Assembly (NCBI GenBank): GCA_963995525.1
Contig: OZ023214.1
Span: 53,710,339-53,774,338, forward strand
Length of the DNA stretch: 64,000 bases
Direction: 5' to 3'
Origin: Escarpia spicata
Lineage: Eukaryota; Annelida; Polychaeta; Sabellida; Siboglinidae
Below the pieces are notes generated by a model that saw only the letters and a list, made by a program, of their open reading frames with translations, was not told where the DNA came from and searched no databases. Positions 22,960 through 32,913 of this stretch are shown here, one piece after another. The position numbers and the translations under genes are program-made. Numbering within the stretch: position 1 is the first letter of the stretch; each line of letters starts with the position of its first letter.

Positions 22960-23840
22960 TTGAAACTAGCATTTAAGATTACATTGGCAGAGGGAATAAG
23001 CGATTTCTTAAACATAGCTTTTTCCATGCTAAAGGCACTTTCAAACGTCTTCCCGACGGAAGTTTCTGGAAAGCTTCGTTCAGAGGATGGACAAGGTCGT
23101 ATAATATTTGAGTACCTTTACTTTTTAGTGCAATATTATACAACCTGGAAGTGTCTCTGATCACGCGGCCAATTAGTTTGCTAATTAAGTTGACATACGT
23201 GCGAGCTTTATTATATTCTTGCTTATGACATTGTCGTACCAAGTTATTAAGTTAAATTACAAAATGCTTTCTATCAACCCCCTACATACAAGTTCAGGAA
23301 TGTGCTGACTGACATCAAAGCTTTTCTATTTTTCCAAGAGAAACATACGCTGCTTGGCTTTCTTGTACACGTAATCTACATATTCAAAAACGTCAAGCTT
23401 TGATAAAGTAAAGTTCACAGATATTTGACGTTATCGACTATTACACATTCTGGGTTATTAATGCTTGCTCCTCCAAAGACTAACTATTTAGTTTTAGCTA
23501 AGTTCAGTTCAAGAAAGCTGCATAGACTTAAACTGAAAAGTTAACGAATCAATTGGGAGATAATGCTGAGAAAGAGAGAGCTCATCTTTAAAACGAAGTC
23601 TAATGCACATGCATATTTGATCAGACCAAAGTAAGTATTGGATAGTTGCACGATATTTCGTTCGTATAAAGTAAAACAAAGAACTTGATAAATAACGCAT
23701 CCTTGCGGAGCTTCTGTATTTAGTGTGATTTCGTCCGACTGCACGGGGTTTCTGAACAGATTGGCGTTAAGTTTGACGCTCTGTGGCCGATCCGATATTT
23801 GTATATGCACAAATGCAATACATATAGAGACCATGTATTT
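22960..23840 (-). pseudogene. Rex1/Babar-like LINE reverse transcriptase, C-terminal part
   Basis: Read right to left: D-R-P-Q-S-V-K-L-N near 23790, A-P-Q-G-C-V near 23705 (the RT motif before the catalytic box), and a degraded palm with F-G-G-A-S near 23470. These are followed by K-K-A-K-Q-R-M-F-L-L-E-K near 23345. The C-terminal frame is 23242-22979 with H-P-L-N-E-A-F and L-P-S-G-R-R. The P-Q-G-C-V block plus a terminal L-P-S-G-R-R is characteristic of Rex1-type elements. Stops and indels separate the pieces. The LINE ends against the long-TIR element at 23900. Confidence 0.75.
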
Positions 23841-23899
23841 GGAATGAACTGACTCTGCCTGCATTAGGTCTTGAGCCAGCACCCACAATTTGGGTGACC

Positions 23900-25546
23900 G
23901 GTACAGTTTTAGGGACGAATGCTCATAGTGATTTTTGACTAGGCCTACATCCCTAGAGATAGAAAATAGGTGATAGCATTGCAGCTCTCCCAGCTTTATG
24001 TGAGAAATCATTCTTTTTCATACTATCCCCAAATCCGCGAAAACAAGTTTTCTATTAAATTGCTAATGGGGGGCCCATACACAAACTACTATGGAATATT
24101 TACTATGCATCTCAGTGGAATGAAAATTGGATATGATGTGGCTTAAATGTCATGCTTTCCACACATCATTGTAATGGCACATGGACGCAATCTCAAGATG
24201 ATGAATATCCTTCCCCATCCCCTGAAACCTTTGCCATGGGCTTTGTCAACACCAGATGGGTTGTTAAGAAAGACAAACAAACTTTAGTTACTTGTCTGCA
24301 GGAAAATGTGACAGTAGCAGAGGAGCTACCAGATCATTCTGAAACTGTTGTTGATGGCTTGAACCTTCTCCAACGAGTAAGAGGTGATCCAACTACTTTT
24401 GGAGAAGGTGGCAAAATCAGTCCTGTCTATGGCACTGAGGGGTGTCAGAGTACAAGGATTGATGTTGTGTTTGACACATACAAGGAAGTCTCTATCGTGA
24501 ACAGTGAACAATCAGTAAGAGGGGAAGCATTTGGACATAGGCTACAGCCTCACACATTGTTAGACGGTGGAGGAACTTTCTGAACCAACTAAATAAATAA
24601 TAAGACCAGTCTAAACACTTTACTGGTTAATGAATGGAAGATGGCTGAATACAAAGAGCAGGACATGGTGCTCTTTACTACTGTTGAAGACAAATGCTAC
24701 AAGATTACTCCTGAAGGCAGCGAGGAGGTTCCAGCTCTACGGTGTACACAAGAGGAATCTGATGCAGACTCCAAGACTGTGACAATCAGGTGTCTAGTGC
24801 TGACAATTATGAAAGTGTAGCTGAGGATGAACTGGATGATGGTTATGATTACTAAACACTGTCTTCAACCTCAAATAAGGACATAGTGAATTAAGCACGT
24901 GAAAGTTTCACAGTGCATACTGTGCAGTACTACAGCTACAAGTCAATACGGTGTACCTGTATAGTTTGAATGTCTACGACAAGTCCATTGTATGTAGGTT
25001 AGTGTCACAGTCAGAACTTTAGGTGGCTAACATAAGAAAATGTAATTTTATCTCAATGATAACAACTGGAAATTTCAATGTCATTTTTTTTAATTATAAC
25101 TGCAATAAAATGTAGAGACTGTGCCTACATAATAAAAACTGAAGTCCAGTGACCATTCTGTTACAACAAGAACCTTGAATGTGGATAAATGTGGTTATTA
25201 GCCAGAATTTTAAGTGTTTTTTTGTTGAAAACCTGAATGGCGTGGATTGCATTTTGAAATGTGGTAGATAAAATACCACAACATCCACAATTCTCAAGAT
25301 ATGAAAATAATTTTGATATGTGTGAAAAGCATGACATTTAAACCACATCATATCCAATTGTTTATTCTACTGAAATGTAGAGTAAATATTTCATAGTAGT
25401 TTGTTTTCGCGGATATGGGGATAGTGTGAAAAAGAATTATTTCTCACAGAAAGCTGGGAGAGCTGCAATGCTATCACCTATTTTCCATCTCTAGGGATGT
25501 AGGCCTAGCCAAAAATCACTATGAGCATTCATCCCTAAAATGTACC
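23900..25546. mobile_element. 1.65-kb element with ~220-bp terminal inverted repeats
   Basis: The left end (about 23900-24165) matches the reverse complement of the right end (about 25330-25546). Shared words include 'ggtaca(g)ttttaggga', 'gaatgctcatagtgattttt', 'aggcctacatccctagaga', 'gtgatagcattgcagctctc', 'ccgcgaaaacaa', 'ttggatatgatgtgg' and 'aaatgtcatgctt'. The left arm carries an extra segment of about 37 bp (24046-24082). The interior holds a gene fragment and no visible transposase. This looks like a non-autonomous DNA transposon. No target duplication was obvious. Confidence 0.82.
24152..24860 (+). pseudogene. Fragment of a repetitive invertebrate protein family, PIN/FEN-like acidic motifs
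   Basis: Frame 24152-24583, with a shifted continuation to about 24860, carries D-H-S-E-T-V-V-D-G-L-N-L-L near 24340, F-G-E-G near 24400, R-I-D-V-V-F-D-T-Y near 24455 and V-N-S-E-Q-S-V-R-G-E near 24500. After a stop come D-K-C-Y-K-I-T-P-E near 24690 and L-R-C-T-Q-E-E-S-D-A-D near 24735-24770. The spaced acidic blocks (V-D-G, V-F-D, E-E-x-D-A-D) recall PIN/FEN-type nucleases, but this is only a resemblance. From memory the sequence belongs to a multi-copy uncharacterised family, perhaps the C-terminal part of the one seen at 10.9-13.0 kb. It sits inside a long-TIR element. Confidence 0.55.
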
Positions 25547-25821
25547 AACAAACCCTCTGGCTCATTGCCTATATCAGGCGAGTTAAGCGACCGCTTTCAT
25601 GAGGTTGGCAGACAGATGGACAAGCAACACGCTATGAAGATGACACACAAACGCAAATACAAACGTCAAACATACTTTATGGTAATTACCTACGTCAATG
25701 ACTTTACTCTTCTACGTCACGGGCCCTACTCAATACACTCTCTTTGCTAAATATTGGTTTAACAACTGGTGTTATTGATTGATTTCGTCTGAAAAGTAAT
25801 CCACTCAAGACAGGTTAAACT

Positions 25822-25916
25822 ATGATTGTTCTCCGTCGCCTGACAGCACCAACTGCTCGTCGCTTGACGGCAGCTACAATGACCAGCAGCAAAAGAACGA
25901 ACCAGTATTGTGCGTG
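25822..25916 (+). CDS. Possible short first coding exon (mitochondrial-presequence-like)
   Basis: An ATG at 25822 opens a 95-bp frame rich in Arg, Ala, Thr and Leu (starting M-I-V-L-R-R-L-T-A-P-T), with no acidic residues. It runs into a strong donor (GTAAGT at 25917). The composition is like a mitochondrial targeting presequence. No matching downstream exon was identified in the window; the next recognisable frames are far away or are repeats. It may be a chance frame. Confidence 0.2.
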
Positions 25917-26094
25917 GTAAGTATCTAAGTTTAAAGCTAAAGCTATTTCAAGCAGCGATTAACCTGGAAAGAAACAATTTTATCAATAGATAGCGTGCGC
26001 GTGAAGCCTATCACATTGATAAACACATCGAAATATTGCTTGCAAAATCAGAGAGTTACCCTGCTAGCCATCCATCTAACCAGCCATATGTCAG

Positions 26095-26325
26095 CCGCCC
26101 GCCCTGTCCCCCGCCCCGCCCCGCCCCTCCGCTCCCCCCGCCCGCCCGCCCGCCGGCCGCCCGTCCGTCCGTCCGTCCGTCCGCCCGCCCGCCCGCCCGC
26201 CCGCCCGCCCGCCCGCCCGCCCGCCCGCCCGCCCGCCCGCCAGCACCACACAGACTAGACCCAGAGCAGTTCAGACCAGACCAGACCAGACCAGACCAGA
26301 CCAGACCAAACCAGAACAGACCAGA
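26095..26325. repeat. CCCG-rich tract followed by (CCAGA)n
   Basis: About 150 bp of CCCG/CCGT-type tetranucleotides (26095-26242) is followed by about ten CCAGA pentamers (26268-26322). The resulting Pro/Arg- and Gly-rich frames on both strands are artefacts. Confidence 0.95.
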
Positions 26326-26622
26326 ACACAAGATGTATTTCTACCATGTCATCATAATTCGTGTACACGGTTATGTTTACACCATGCTAATTGTGTATAC
26401 ATGCGGACTTTTTCAAGGTTAAGTGTTTCTTGGTGTATTTATGAATCGCGATGGTAACGCTTTATTCTCTATTGGGCCAATCACATTAACACAGGTGTCC
26501 ACTCTCGGTGGCCGACCTGTCACGTTCAACAAAACGGGATTGCAATACTAATTAGCTACTGACGCTAGAAAGCTTATTGCTTACACGTTGACAACAGTGG
26601 TTGGCATTTGACATTTTCGTGA

Positions 26623-26792
<170 letters not shown>

Positions 26793-26929
26793 TGGTGGAG
26801 TTTTGTTGCCAGATGGTCATGGGACACTTGCAAAAATGCAATGTGAATGAATGATACTATAACATTATTATAAAATAAAGGGTAATCTCAAAACATAATA
26901 AAATATGGATTAGCGGAAACACTTAAAGG

Positions 26930-27560
26930 GGTAATCTTCAAACAGCTGAAAGGTGCATCTAAACGATTTAAACAGGCACCTAAATATTATAAAATATTAC
27001 TGAAATTCAGGGATTATATAAACCTAATTTAATGAATATTCTAAAAGGAGTCGTCAAGAGGTAATTTAATAATTAATTAACTGATCATGTCAACATATTG
27101 TGGGATCATCTAATAAAATCAAGTGGTCTTCTCGAAAAAGTTAATTACATTAAGGGGACATCATAATTTGCAAAAAGCTAGGAATTGTCACAAAATATGT
27201 AAGACGTTATTAACAAATTAACGATTGTCTCACCAAATTGAGGGATCGTCTAAACAATAAAGGGTCTTCTCAAAAAGGTAAAGAGATCATTTCAAAAATA
27301 GAAATGCTTATTAAAAATAATTGGCTGAACGTCTGAACACATTAAGGGATCATTTAAAAACAATGAATGGTCGATTCTCAGTAAAGACGTTTTCCCTAAA
27401 AAGGTCATTTCAGAAATATAAATATTCATTAAAAACAACAACCTGACCGTCTCAATTAATTAAAAGATAATCTTAAAATAGTAATGGATCATATCACAAA
27501 TAAAGGGTTGTTATCCCATAAGTTATCAGATCATTTCAAAAATACCACAACGCGCTCGCA
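26930..27560. repeat. Degenerate short-period array (about 30 bp)
   Basis: Loosely periodic words such as 'gggatcatc', 'gggatcgtc', 'gatcatttcaaaaata', 'gggtcttctcaaaaa' and 'attaaggg' recur every 25-40 bases over about 600 bp. It looks like an ancient, strongly diverged minisatellite. No coding. Confidence 0.5.
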
Positions 27561-28972
27561 GGTAAGTATCTACTCTTTCATTGTTCAAAACCTTATATTA
27601 TTTCTATTATGGCGGCTAGGTACCATGTCGATAACGATGGGTACCTAACTTTATGTGATTCTACATTTCGATTCGAGGCTATATTTGGCGGAGATAGATC
27701 GTAAAAATTGGTGGTGCAGAAAACTTGATAAACAAGTGGAATTACTGATTGATAAGTATTATTCTTGTCTTAATATCATTCATAAAGTTGCAGTAAACAT
27801 ATATTGAGTAGCAGTTGTGCTTAAAGTTAGTTAGTTAAAGTATTTTAGAACACCTTAGTACAGTGAGTGATAATAGGGTCACTTAGCCTTCGAACAAGAT
27901 TTAACAAACCTGATTATGTGGTAGAATTTATAGGAGATAAAGTAACAACCATCAAACTACTTACATAAGATAATATATGTGTAAGCCAGTACTAGATATT
28001 TTGATTAGGTAGCATTGTTTTTAAAATTAAGCAAGGGCGATAGTCGGGCGGCGTAACCTAAATAAATAAAGCAGCTAACGTAACGTAATTGATTGTATTA
28101 AAATTAGGTCACTACCGGTAATGTTAGCTTTCGTGATAGGATAAATAGTCTTTTTGTGGCACTAAGCTATCTCTCTAAACATACTAAGAATCGTGGCTAG
28201 TTTGCTGATAACACATAAAGCAAAGGTGAGTTTGTATATGGGCTTTATAATAACAAAAAGCCAAAATAAAATACATGAATACATAATGCAATCGATCTAA
28301 GCATTTCTGTTAGCTTAGATAATTAATATACTAGACATCAGCAAAGGTGGGGGAAAACAACCACACCAGGCCATTATGAAATAATGGATCCCCCACCCCA
28401 CAGGATTCCGACTAATTCTTCTTAAACGGAAATTGTAACTGTAAATTCTGCATGCCCAACCTAAGTTGAAAGCATTCGTAAAACAAGTTACAATGTACAA
28501 CAACCCATAAATACATAACGGAAGTCTACGATATGTAACGAACATAAATATCTCGAAAGCAAACCTGCAGGACCGCACAATATGCCCCACCTAAGTAGAA
28601 AGCACATGTGCCCCAAAAATAACTGCACAGAAAATATGTGTTCGGTGAAATGAGACCACATCGTGGTATGCCCCACCTAAGTAGAAAGCAACCATGATGC
28701 AAATAAACAACGTATACATGTAAGTACCAGAACAGTAGTCCAATGGCCATGTGTATTATGTCAATCTATCATTATATCCACAGTATGCGTAATGCTAAAA
28801 ACGTGTGACATATATAATATGTATACACAAATACATATTGATATAAAGAAAGCCATACCAAACTAGAAAGCAATTTTTAAAGCAAAATAAAGATAGGTAA
28901 CATTAGTTCCTGAAATGTCTGTGACTAATCATGATTGACGAAACCGTGCAACACCATCAAACCGATGCACAC
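27561..28972. repeat. No gene; recurring 'ccacctaagtagaaagca' words
   Basis: 27561-28400 shows nothing recognisable. At about 28447, 28582, 28672 and, weakly, 28853 a word 'atgccccacctaagtagaaagca' (shortened here to its core 'ccacctaagtagaaagca') recurs. This suggests a diverged repeat, possibly part of the 3' non-coding region of the retrotransposon at 28973-31219. Confidence 0.45.
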
Positions 28973-29325
28973 TTATAGTGGCCAAGGCATGAGATCGGCC
29001 GGGATGACTGATTGCACTGCCTCGAGGCCATACTGTCTGCGCAGTTCTGGGGTGTCTTGAAACCGAGACAACGCATCTGCCATGGTATTCACCTTACCAG
29101 GGACATGCTTTGCCCGAAGAATAACGTTGCTGCGCATAAGCGATACTGTCATAGTACGGATAAGTGACATAAGTTTCTTGTCTTTGCTCGTCTGGTTGTT
29201 GATAACATGAACTACCGCTTCATTGTCGCACAGCACGAGAAGATTTATGTTGGCAAGGACATTGGGCCACAAGTACAAAGCCAAGACAATGGGGAACAGT
29301 TCCTTGTAACCTTTCGACGTCGGCT
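28973..29325 (-). pseudogene. DIRS/Ngaro-type retrotransposon RNase H
   Basis: The minus-strand frame reads L-F-P-I-V-L-A-L near 29310, L-V-L-C-D-N-E-A-V-V-H-V-I-N near 29225, T-S-K-D near 29190 and A-K-H-V-P-G-K-V-N-T-M-A-D-A-L-S-R-F-Q near 29080-29110. This is the RNase H domain that follows the RT in tyrosine-recombinase retrotransposons. The C-D-N and A-D-A-L-S-R motifs are the conserved acidic positions. The RT thumb and the connection to this domain are deleted at about 29320. No methyltransferase or tyrosine recombinase frame follows toward lower coordinates, so the element is truncated. Confidence 0.8.
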
Positions 29326-30190
29326 GAAAGACTTCACCAAGGTAACTGCATCTTGCAGTTTGTCCTGCGGCAGCCTAGCCTGCATCCACAAAGTATCTAC
29401 TTCAATGCCGTGAACGGTAACGCAAGTGGACGGCGGCACAGTTTTGTTATGATTCACAGGAATCGACAGGAAGTCAGCCAGTGAGAAAAATTGTTGTAAG
29501 TATACTTTACAGACCGATTCAGACAGGGAAAGGAAAATAAAATCGTCAAGAATGTGTGACATGAAAGACACGTGATACTTGTTCTGCAAGATCCACTGCA
29601 GGGCACAACTGAATTGCTCAAAAACTTTGCACGATATAGAACAGCCCATAGGAAGACATTTGTCATAGAAATACATCTCGTCAAATCTGAACCCTAGTAG
29701 ATGGTAATCACTAGGATGTACCGGAATAATTCGGAACGCGGATTCAATGTCAGCTTTCGCAATGAAACAACCCTGGCCAACTGATAACAGTAGCGAAACG
29801 AAATAATCGTAATCTTCATATGAAACAGAACAAAACTCCCTAGGTATTCCGGAATTGATGGAATTACCCTTTGGGAATGAAAGGTCGTGAATAATGCGGA
29901 ATTTTCCTGGCTCCTTCTTGGGTACAAGCCCTAAAGGCGAAATCACTAAATCAGGAAAGGGAGGTGTGGCAAAAGGACCGGCAATACGACCAAAGTGTTG
30001 CTCATTATGGATCATATCCAACGCTATTGCAGGATTAGATAAAAGAGATGGGTGATTACACGGCATTGCCCGTTGGCTTAAATCTCCAGAAAAGGAAAGT
30101 CTGAACCCTTCTGTGAAACCCTGCCAAAGTTCTTGACCTAAAGTGACCTCATAATTACTTTCGTTTAATAGGCATAGGAGGCGTGGGGCG
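29320..30190 (-). pseudogene. DIRS/Ngaro-type reverse transcriptase
   Basis: A long open frame extends to 30525 on the minus strand, but recognisable homology starts near 30170 (L-W-Q-G-F-T-E-G-F). It then runs N-H-P-S-L-L-S-N-P near 30050, G-R-I-A-G-P-F near 29985, S-P-L-G-L-V-P-K-K-E-P-G-K-F-R-I-I-H-D-L-S near 29890-29945 and K-A-D-I-E-S-A-F near 29755. It goes on to L-P-M-G-C-S near 29650 and the catalytic H-I-L-D-D-F box near 29550. The L-D-D in place of Y-A-D-D and the K-K-E-P-G-x-F-R motif are typical of DIRS/Ngaro/PAT-like elements. The frame overlaps the end of the gag-like ORF in another phase. The C-terminal thumb is lost near 29320. Confidence 0.85.
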
Positions 30191-31219
30191 TGCACCGGCG
30201 TTGGGAGCCGGGGTGTTTGGGAATGTGGGAGCAGCACGTCGGGGACATTTAGACTGGGCATGGTGGCCCCTGCAAATGGGACAGAGGTGCTGGTAACGGC
30301 AGTTGGGATTCTTGCAGGTTCCGTAGGTACAGAAAACGAAACAGTATCCTGTCGGAAAGGACTGCTTCTTTGGAAACTGCGATTTTCCCAAGGGCGTGGA
30401 AGCAGTCGGTAGAGTAGAAGCATGCCGAGTGACAGTGAAATGAAGCTCCTGGTGCAGATGACTCCACGGCATGGAATTGTGGGCCCTAAGTTTTCGGAAA
30501 TCCCGATCGTATGCAAGGAAGACACCGGGTCGGGATGCGGAAGCCATGTTTCGTATGATTTGGATATATTTCAGGATGTCCTGAATTTCCGCGGGGTGTC
30601 GTTGGGTGTAGATAGCAGTATACACCAGGAAGGCATCAGACCACTGCTCGACTGTCGAAATCTTCTTTGCATTGTGGTCTTTAACCTTCACAACTGTGGA
30701 ACTGCTATCTACATCCAAGAACACCGTAGTTTGGGAAGTGGGGTCTCCCAACAACAGTGCCAAGTCGATAAACTGCTTGGCCCAAATTTTGGATTTAAGG
30801 GTGGAGTCAACGAGACTCCCAAGGGGCACGGAGGCAAAACTAGCCAAGTCCGTAGGAACATCACCCCGGACATCCTCATTGCCTGCCAACGTTGCAGAAC
30901 CGGTAGACCGAGACCCTGTAGTCACAGACTCAGCTATGGCTGCAGGCTCGGTCGGTAGTGGAGCATGCTGTGCTGCAGCCATTTCGATGACGACGTCACG
31001 AATTGACTGCATCTGTTCTTGCATGGCGTGCATCTGCTCTTGCATTGCTGACAGATCCGGGTGATTAGCCGCTGTCACATGCGACTCTGTGTCAATCGCC
31101 GTCATAGCTGCGCTCTCTCCTGATGAGGCCGAATGAGGGCGCTTACGAGAAGATCGCAGCGACGAGCCAACCCGATATCGTGCAGGCACCGTCACAGAAC
31201 GACCTCTCCTTGTGGACAT
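30155..31219 (-). CDS. Gag-like protein of DIRS/Ngaro-type retrotransposon
   Basis: Open frame of about 354 aa. I chose the ATG at 31219 (M-S-T-R-R-G-R) over the upstream one at 31282 because the added residues are hydrophobic and unlike the basic N-terminus. The N-terminus is basic and Ser-rich. A coiled-coil-like Gln-Met repeat (M-Q-E-Q-M-x-x-M-Q-E-Q-M) follows. A central conserved region has W-A-K-Q-F-I-D-L near residue 165 and W-S-D-A-F near 215. The C-terminus has clustered cysteines and histidines (C-x3-C-x4-C-x4-C-x3-H, then C-P-I-C-R-G-H-H-x4-C) that look like nucleic-acid-binding zinc knuckles. It would package element RNA. The frame is intact although the rest of the element is damaged. 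Confidence 0.8.
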   Translation of the reverse strand: MSTRRGRSVTVPARYRVGSSLRSSRKRPHSASSGESAAMTAIDTESHVTAANHPDLSAMQEQMHAMQEQMQSIRDVVIEMAAAQHAPLPTEPAAIAESVTTGSRSTGSATLAGNEDVRGDVPTDLASFASVPLGSLVDSTLKSKIWAKQFIDLALLLGDPTSQTTVFLDVDSSSTVVKVKDHNAKKISTVEQWSDAFLVYTAIYTQRHPAEIQDILKYIQIIRNMASASRPGVFLAYDRDFRKLRAHNSMPWSHLHQELHFTVTRHASTLPTASTPLGKSQFPKKQSFPTGYCFVFCTYGTCKNPNCRYQHLCPICRGHHAQSKCPRRAAPTFPNTPAPNAGARPTPPMPIKRK

Positions 31220-31729
31220 TCTGAAAACTAGAAAAAAAACAGACCAGCAGATACTGACACCAATTGTAGAACTGTCTACCACTGACCGAAACAGCTGTGT
31301 GATAACACATACTTAGACAAACCGCAGCTTAAAGGAATGTGAGTGAATGCAAACAGGCAAAACCAAACAAATCATCGTCCCTAATTAATGGCAATGAAAC
31401 CAGTAGTGAAACAAAGGCTTAAGCAAACGACAAAAAGTTAAGCACTTTGTAAAGAAAACCAAAGATGAGAAAAATTTCTGACGAGAAATTGCATTTATGC
31501 ATAAACACCTTGGCAAGGGATTAAAAGGTGTATATAAACTACTAATTTGAAAAGCCCTATGGGCAATCCTACGAACCGAATACTGCGCGGTAGAACAATC
31601 CATTTACGCAAGAGGAAGATCATATTAAAATAATTACTTCACAGCCCATTAAGATGAACAGACACGTAACGTAACAAAATAAAAATGACCAAACCGGGCA
31701 GTCGTAACGACCAACAAGACGGCCATAAT

Positions 31730-32230
31730 CCTGGCACAGTCATAAAACGGCCACAAACAGGGCACAACCTTAAAGATGTAAAAACGGTCAACGGTCTATA
31801 AACGGCCAACAAGTGGCACAGTCTTAGTGACCTACAAGACGGCCAAAAGCTGGCCGCCTTAAATTGTCCACAAATATGGCACAACCTTAACGGTCTACAA
31901 ACGGCCAACAAGTAGCACAGTCTTAATGACCTACAAGACGGCCAAAAGCTGGCCGCCTTAAATTGTCCACAAATATGGCACAACCTTAACGGTCTATAAA
32001 CGGCCAACAAGTAGCACCGTCTTAATGACCTACAAGACGGCCAAAATCTGGCCGCCTTAAAAAGGCCACAAATATGGCATAACCGTAACGGTCTACAATT
32101 AAACGGCCAACAAGTAGCAGTCTTAATAACCTACAAGACGGCCAAAAGCTGGCACAGCCTTAAATTGTCCACAAATAGGGCACAACCTTAACGGTCTAAA
32201 ACAGAAAGCCAACAAAAAAGGGCATAAGTA
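31730..32230. repeat. 99-bp tandem repeat, about 4-5 copies
   Basis: A unit starting 'acggccaacaagtagcac' and containing 'cctacaagacggccaaaa', 'ctggccgccttaaa' and 'aatatggcacaaccttaacg' begins at about 31802, 31901, 32000 and 32103, with partial copies on both sides. It lies 5' of the gag-like ORF and may be part of that element's non-coding region. Confidence 0.9.
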
Positions 32231-32880
32231 AACAGTATAACAAAACACAAAACTCTATGAACTGACAGCTACAGCTAGCGCCGCGGGGGCCGCTAGCGTA
32301 GAGCAAAGGCTTGCGCTAGCCAGTGGCTTTAATTCGAGTAAAACATATCGAAAGATAATTACACCCGAAAAAAGAAAAATTAACAGTTAAAACGAACTGT
32401 ACCAAAAACGCCAGCAGTGCGGGGCGACAGCAGTAACTTCATAAAGTTCTCATAAAGTTCATCGAAAGTCGGTAAATGTGAGCCAAGGCGAAAGACATCG
32501 TTAAGCTCCGCCTACTTGTCAATTCGAAACAAAGGAAAGTCCGACCACCCCAATTTGTAAATAGACAATCACATAATGTCGAAACTGAGAACGGGAACAG
32601 CACACTTCAAACGAAGCACGAGGATAAAGTCCAACGTACTGACTAACAACGTAGAGTATAGAATACACCACAACAAAACAAAACGTAAACAAACAAGCGT
32701 GGGATGTGTTTACCTTTCCGAAGCGCAGAAATTGAAAGGGAGGCTGGCCGAAAGAAAATGGCGTCGCTTAATATGTCGGCCTACCGTATCCTCCCCAATA
32801 GAAGTGCTAGCATCGTCCCCAAAAATGCCGTTTGATTTAATTAAATCAAAAGGTGTTTTTATAAAGACTAAGTAGTAAGT
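32231..32880. other. No recognisable gene
   Basis: A short imperfect palindrome 'gctagcgccgcgggggccgc' with 'gctagcg' arms lies at about 32274-32299. A basic 99-aa plus-strand frame (32576-32875) has no recognisable domain and I do not call it a gene. Confidence 0.45.
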
Positions 32881-32913
32881 TAGTTAAGTTATTAAATAAA
32901 CTCTGATAGGGAT

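Noticed and set aside
26036..26422. Pro/Arg-rich and Gly/Arg-rich frames on both strands
   Set aside because: Translations of a CCCG/CCAGA low-complexity tract.
30422..31064. Plus-strand frames of 130-178 aa
   Set aside because: Antisense shadows of the gag-like ORF, which has the zinc-knuckle pattern and extends over the whole region.
32576..32875. Basic 99-aa plus-strand frame
   Set aside because: No recognisable domain, no splice context, and it abuts the CR1 start; I could not support it as a gene.
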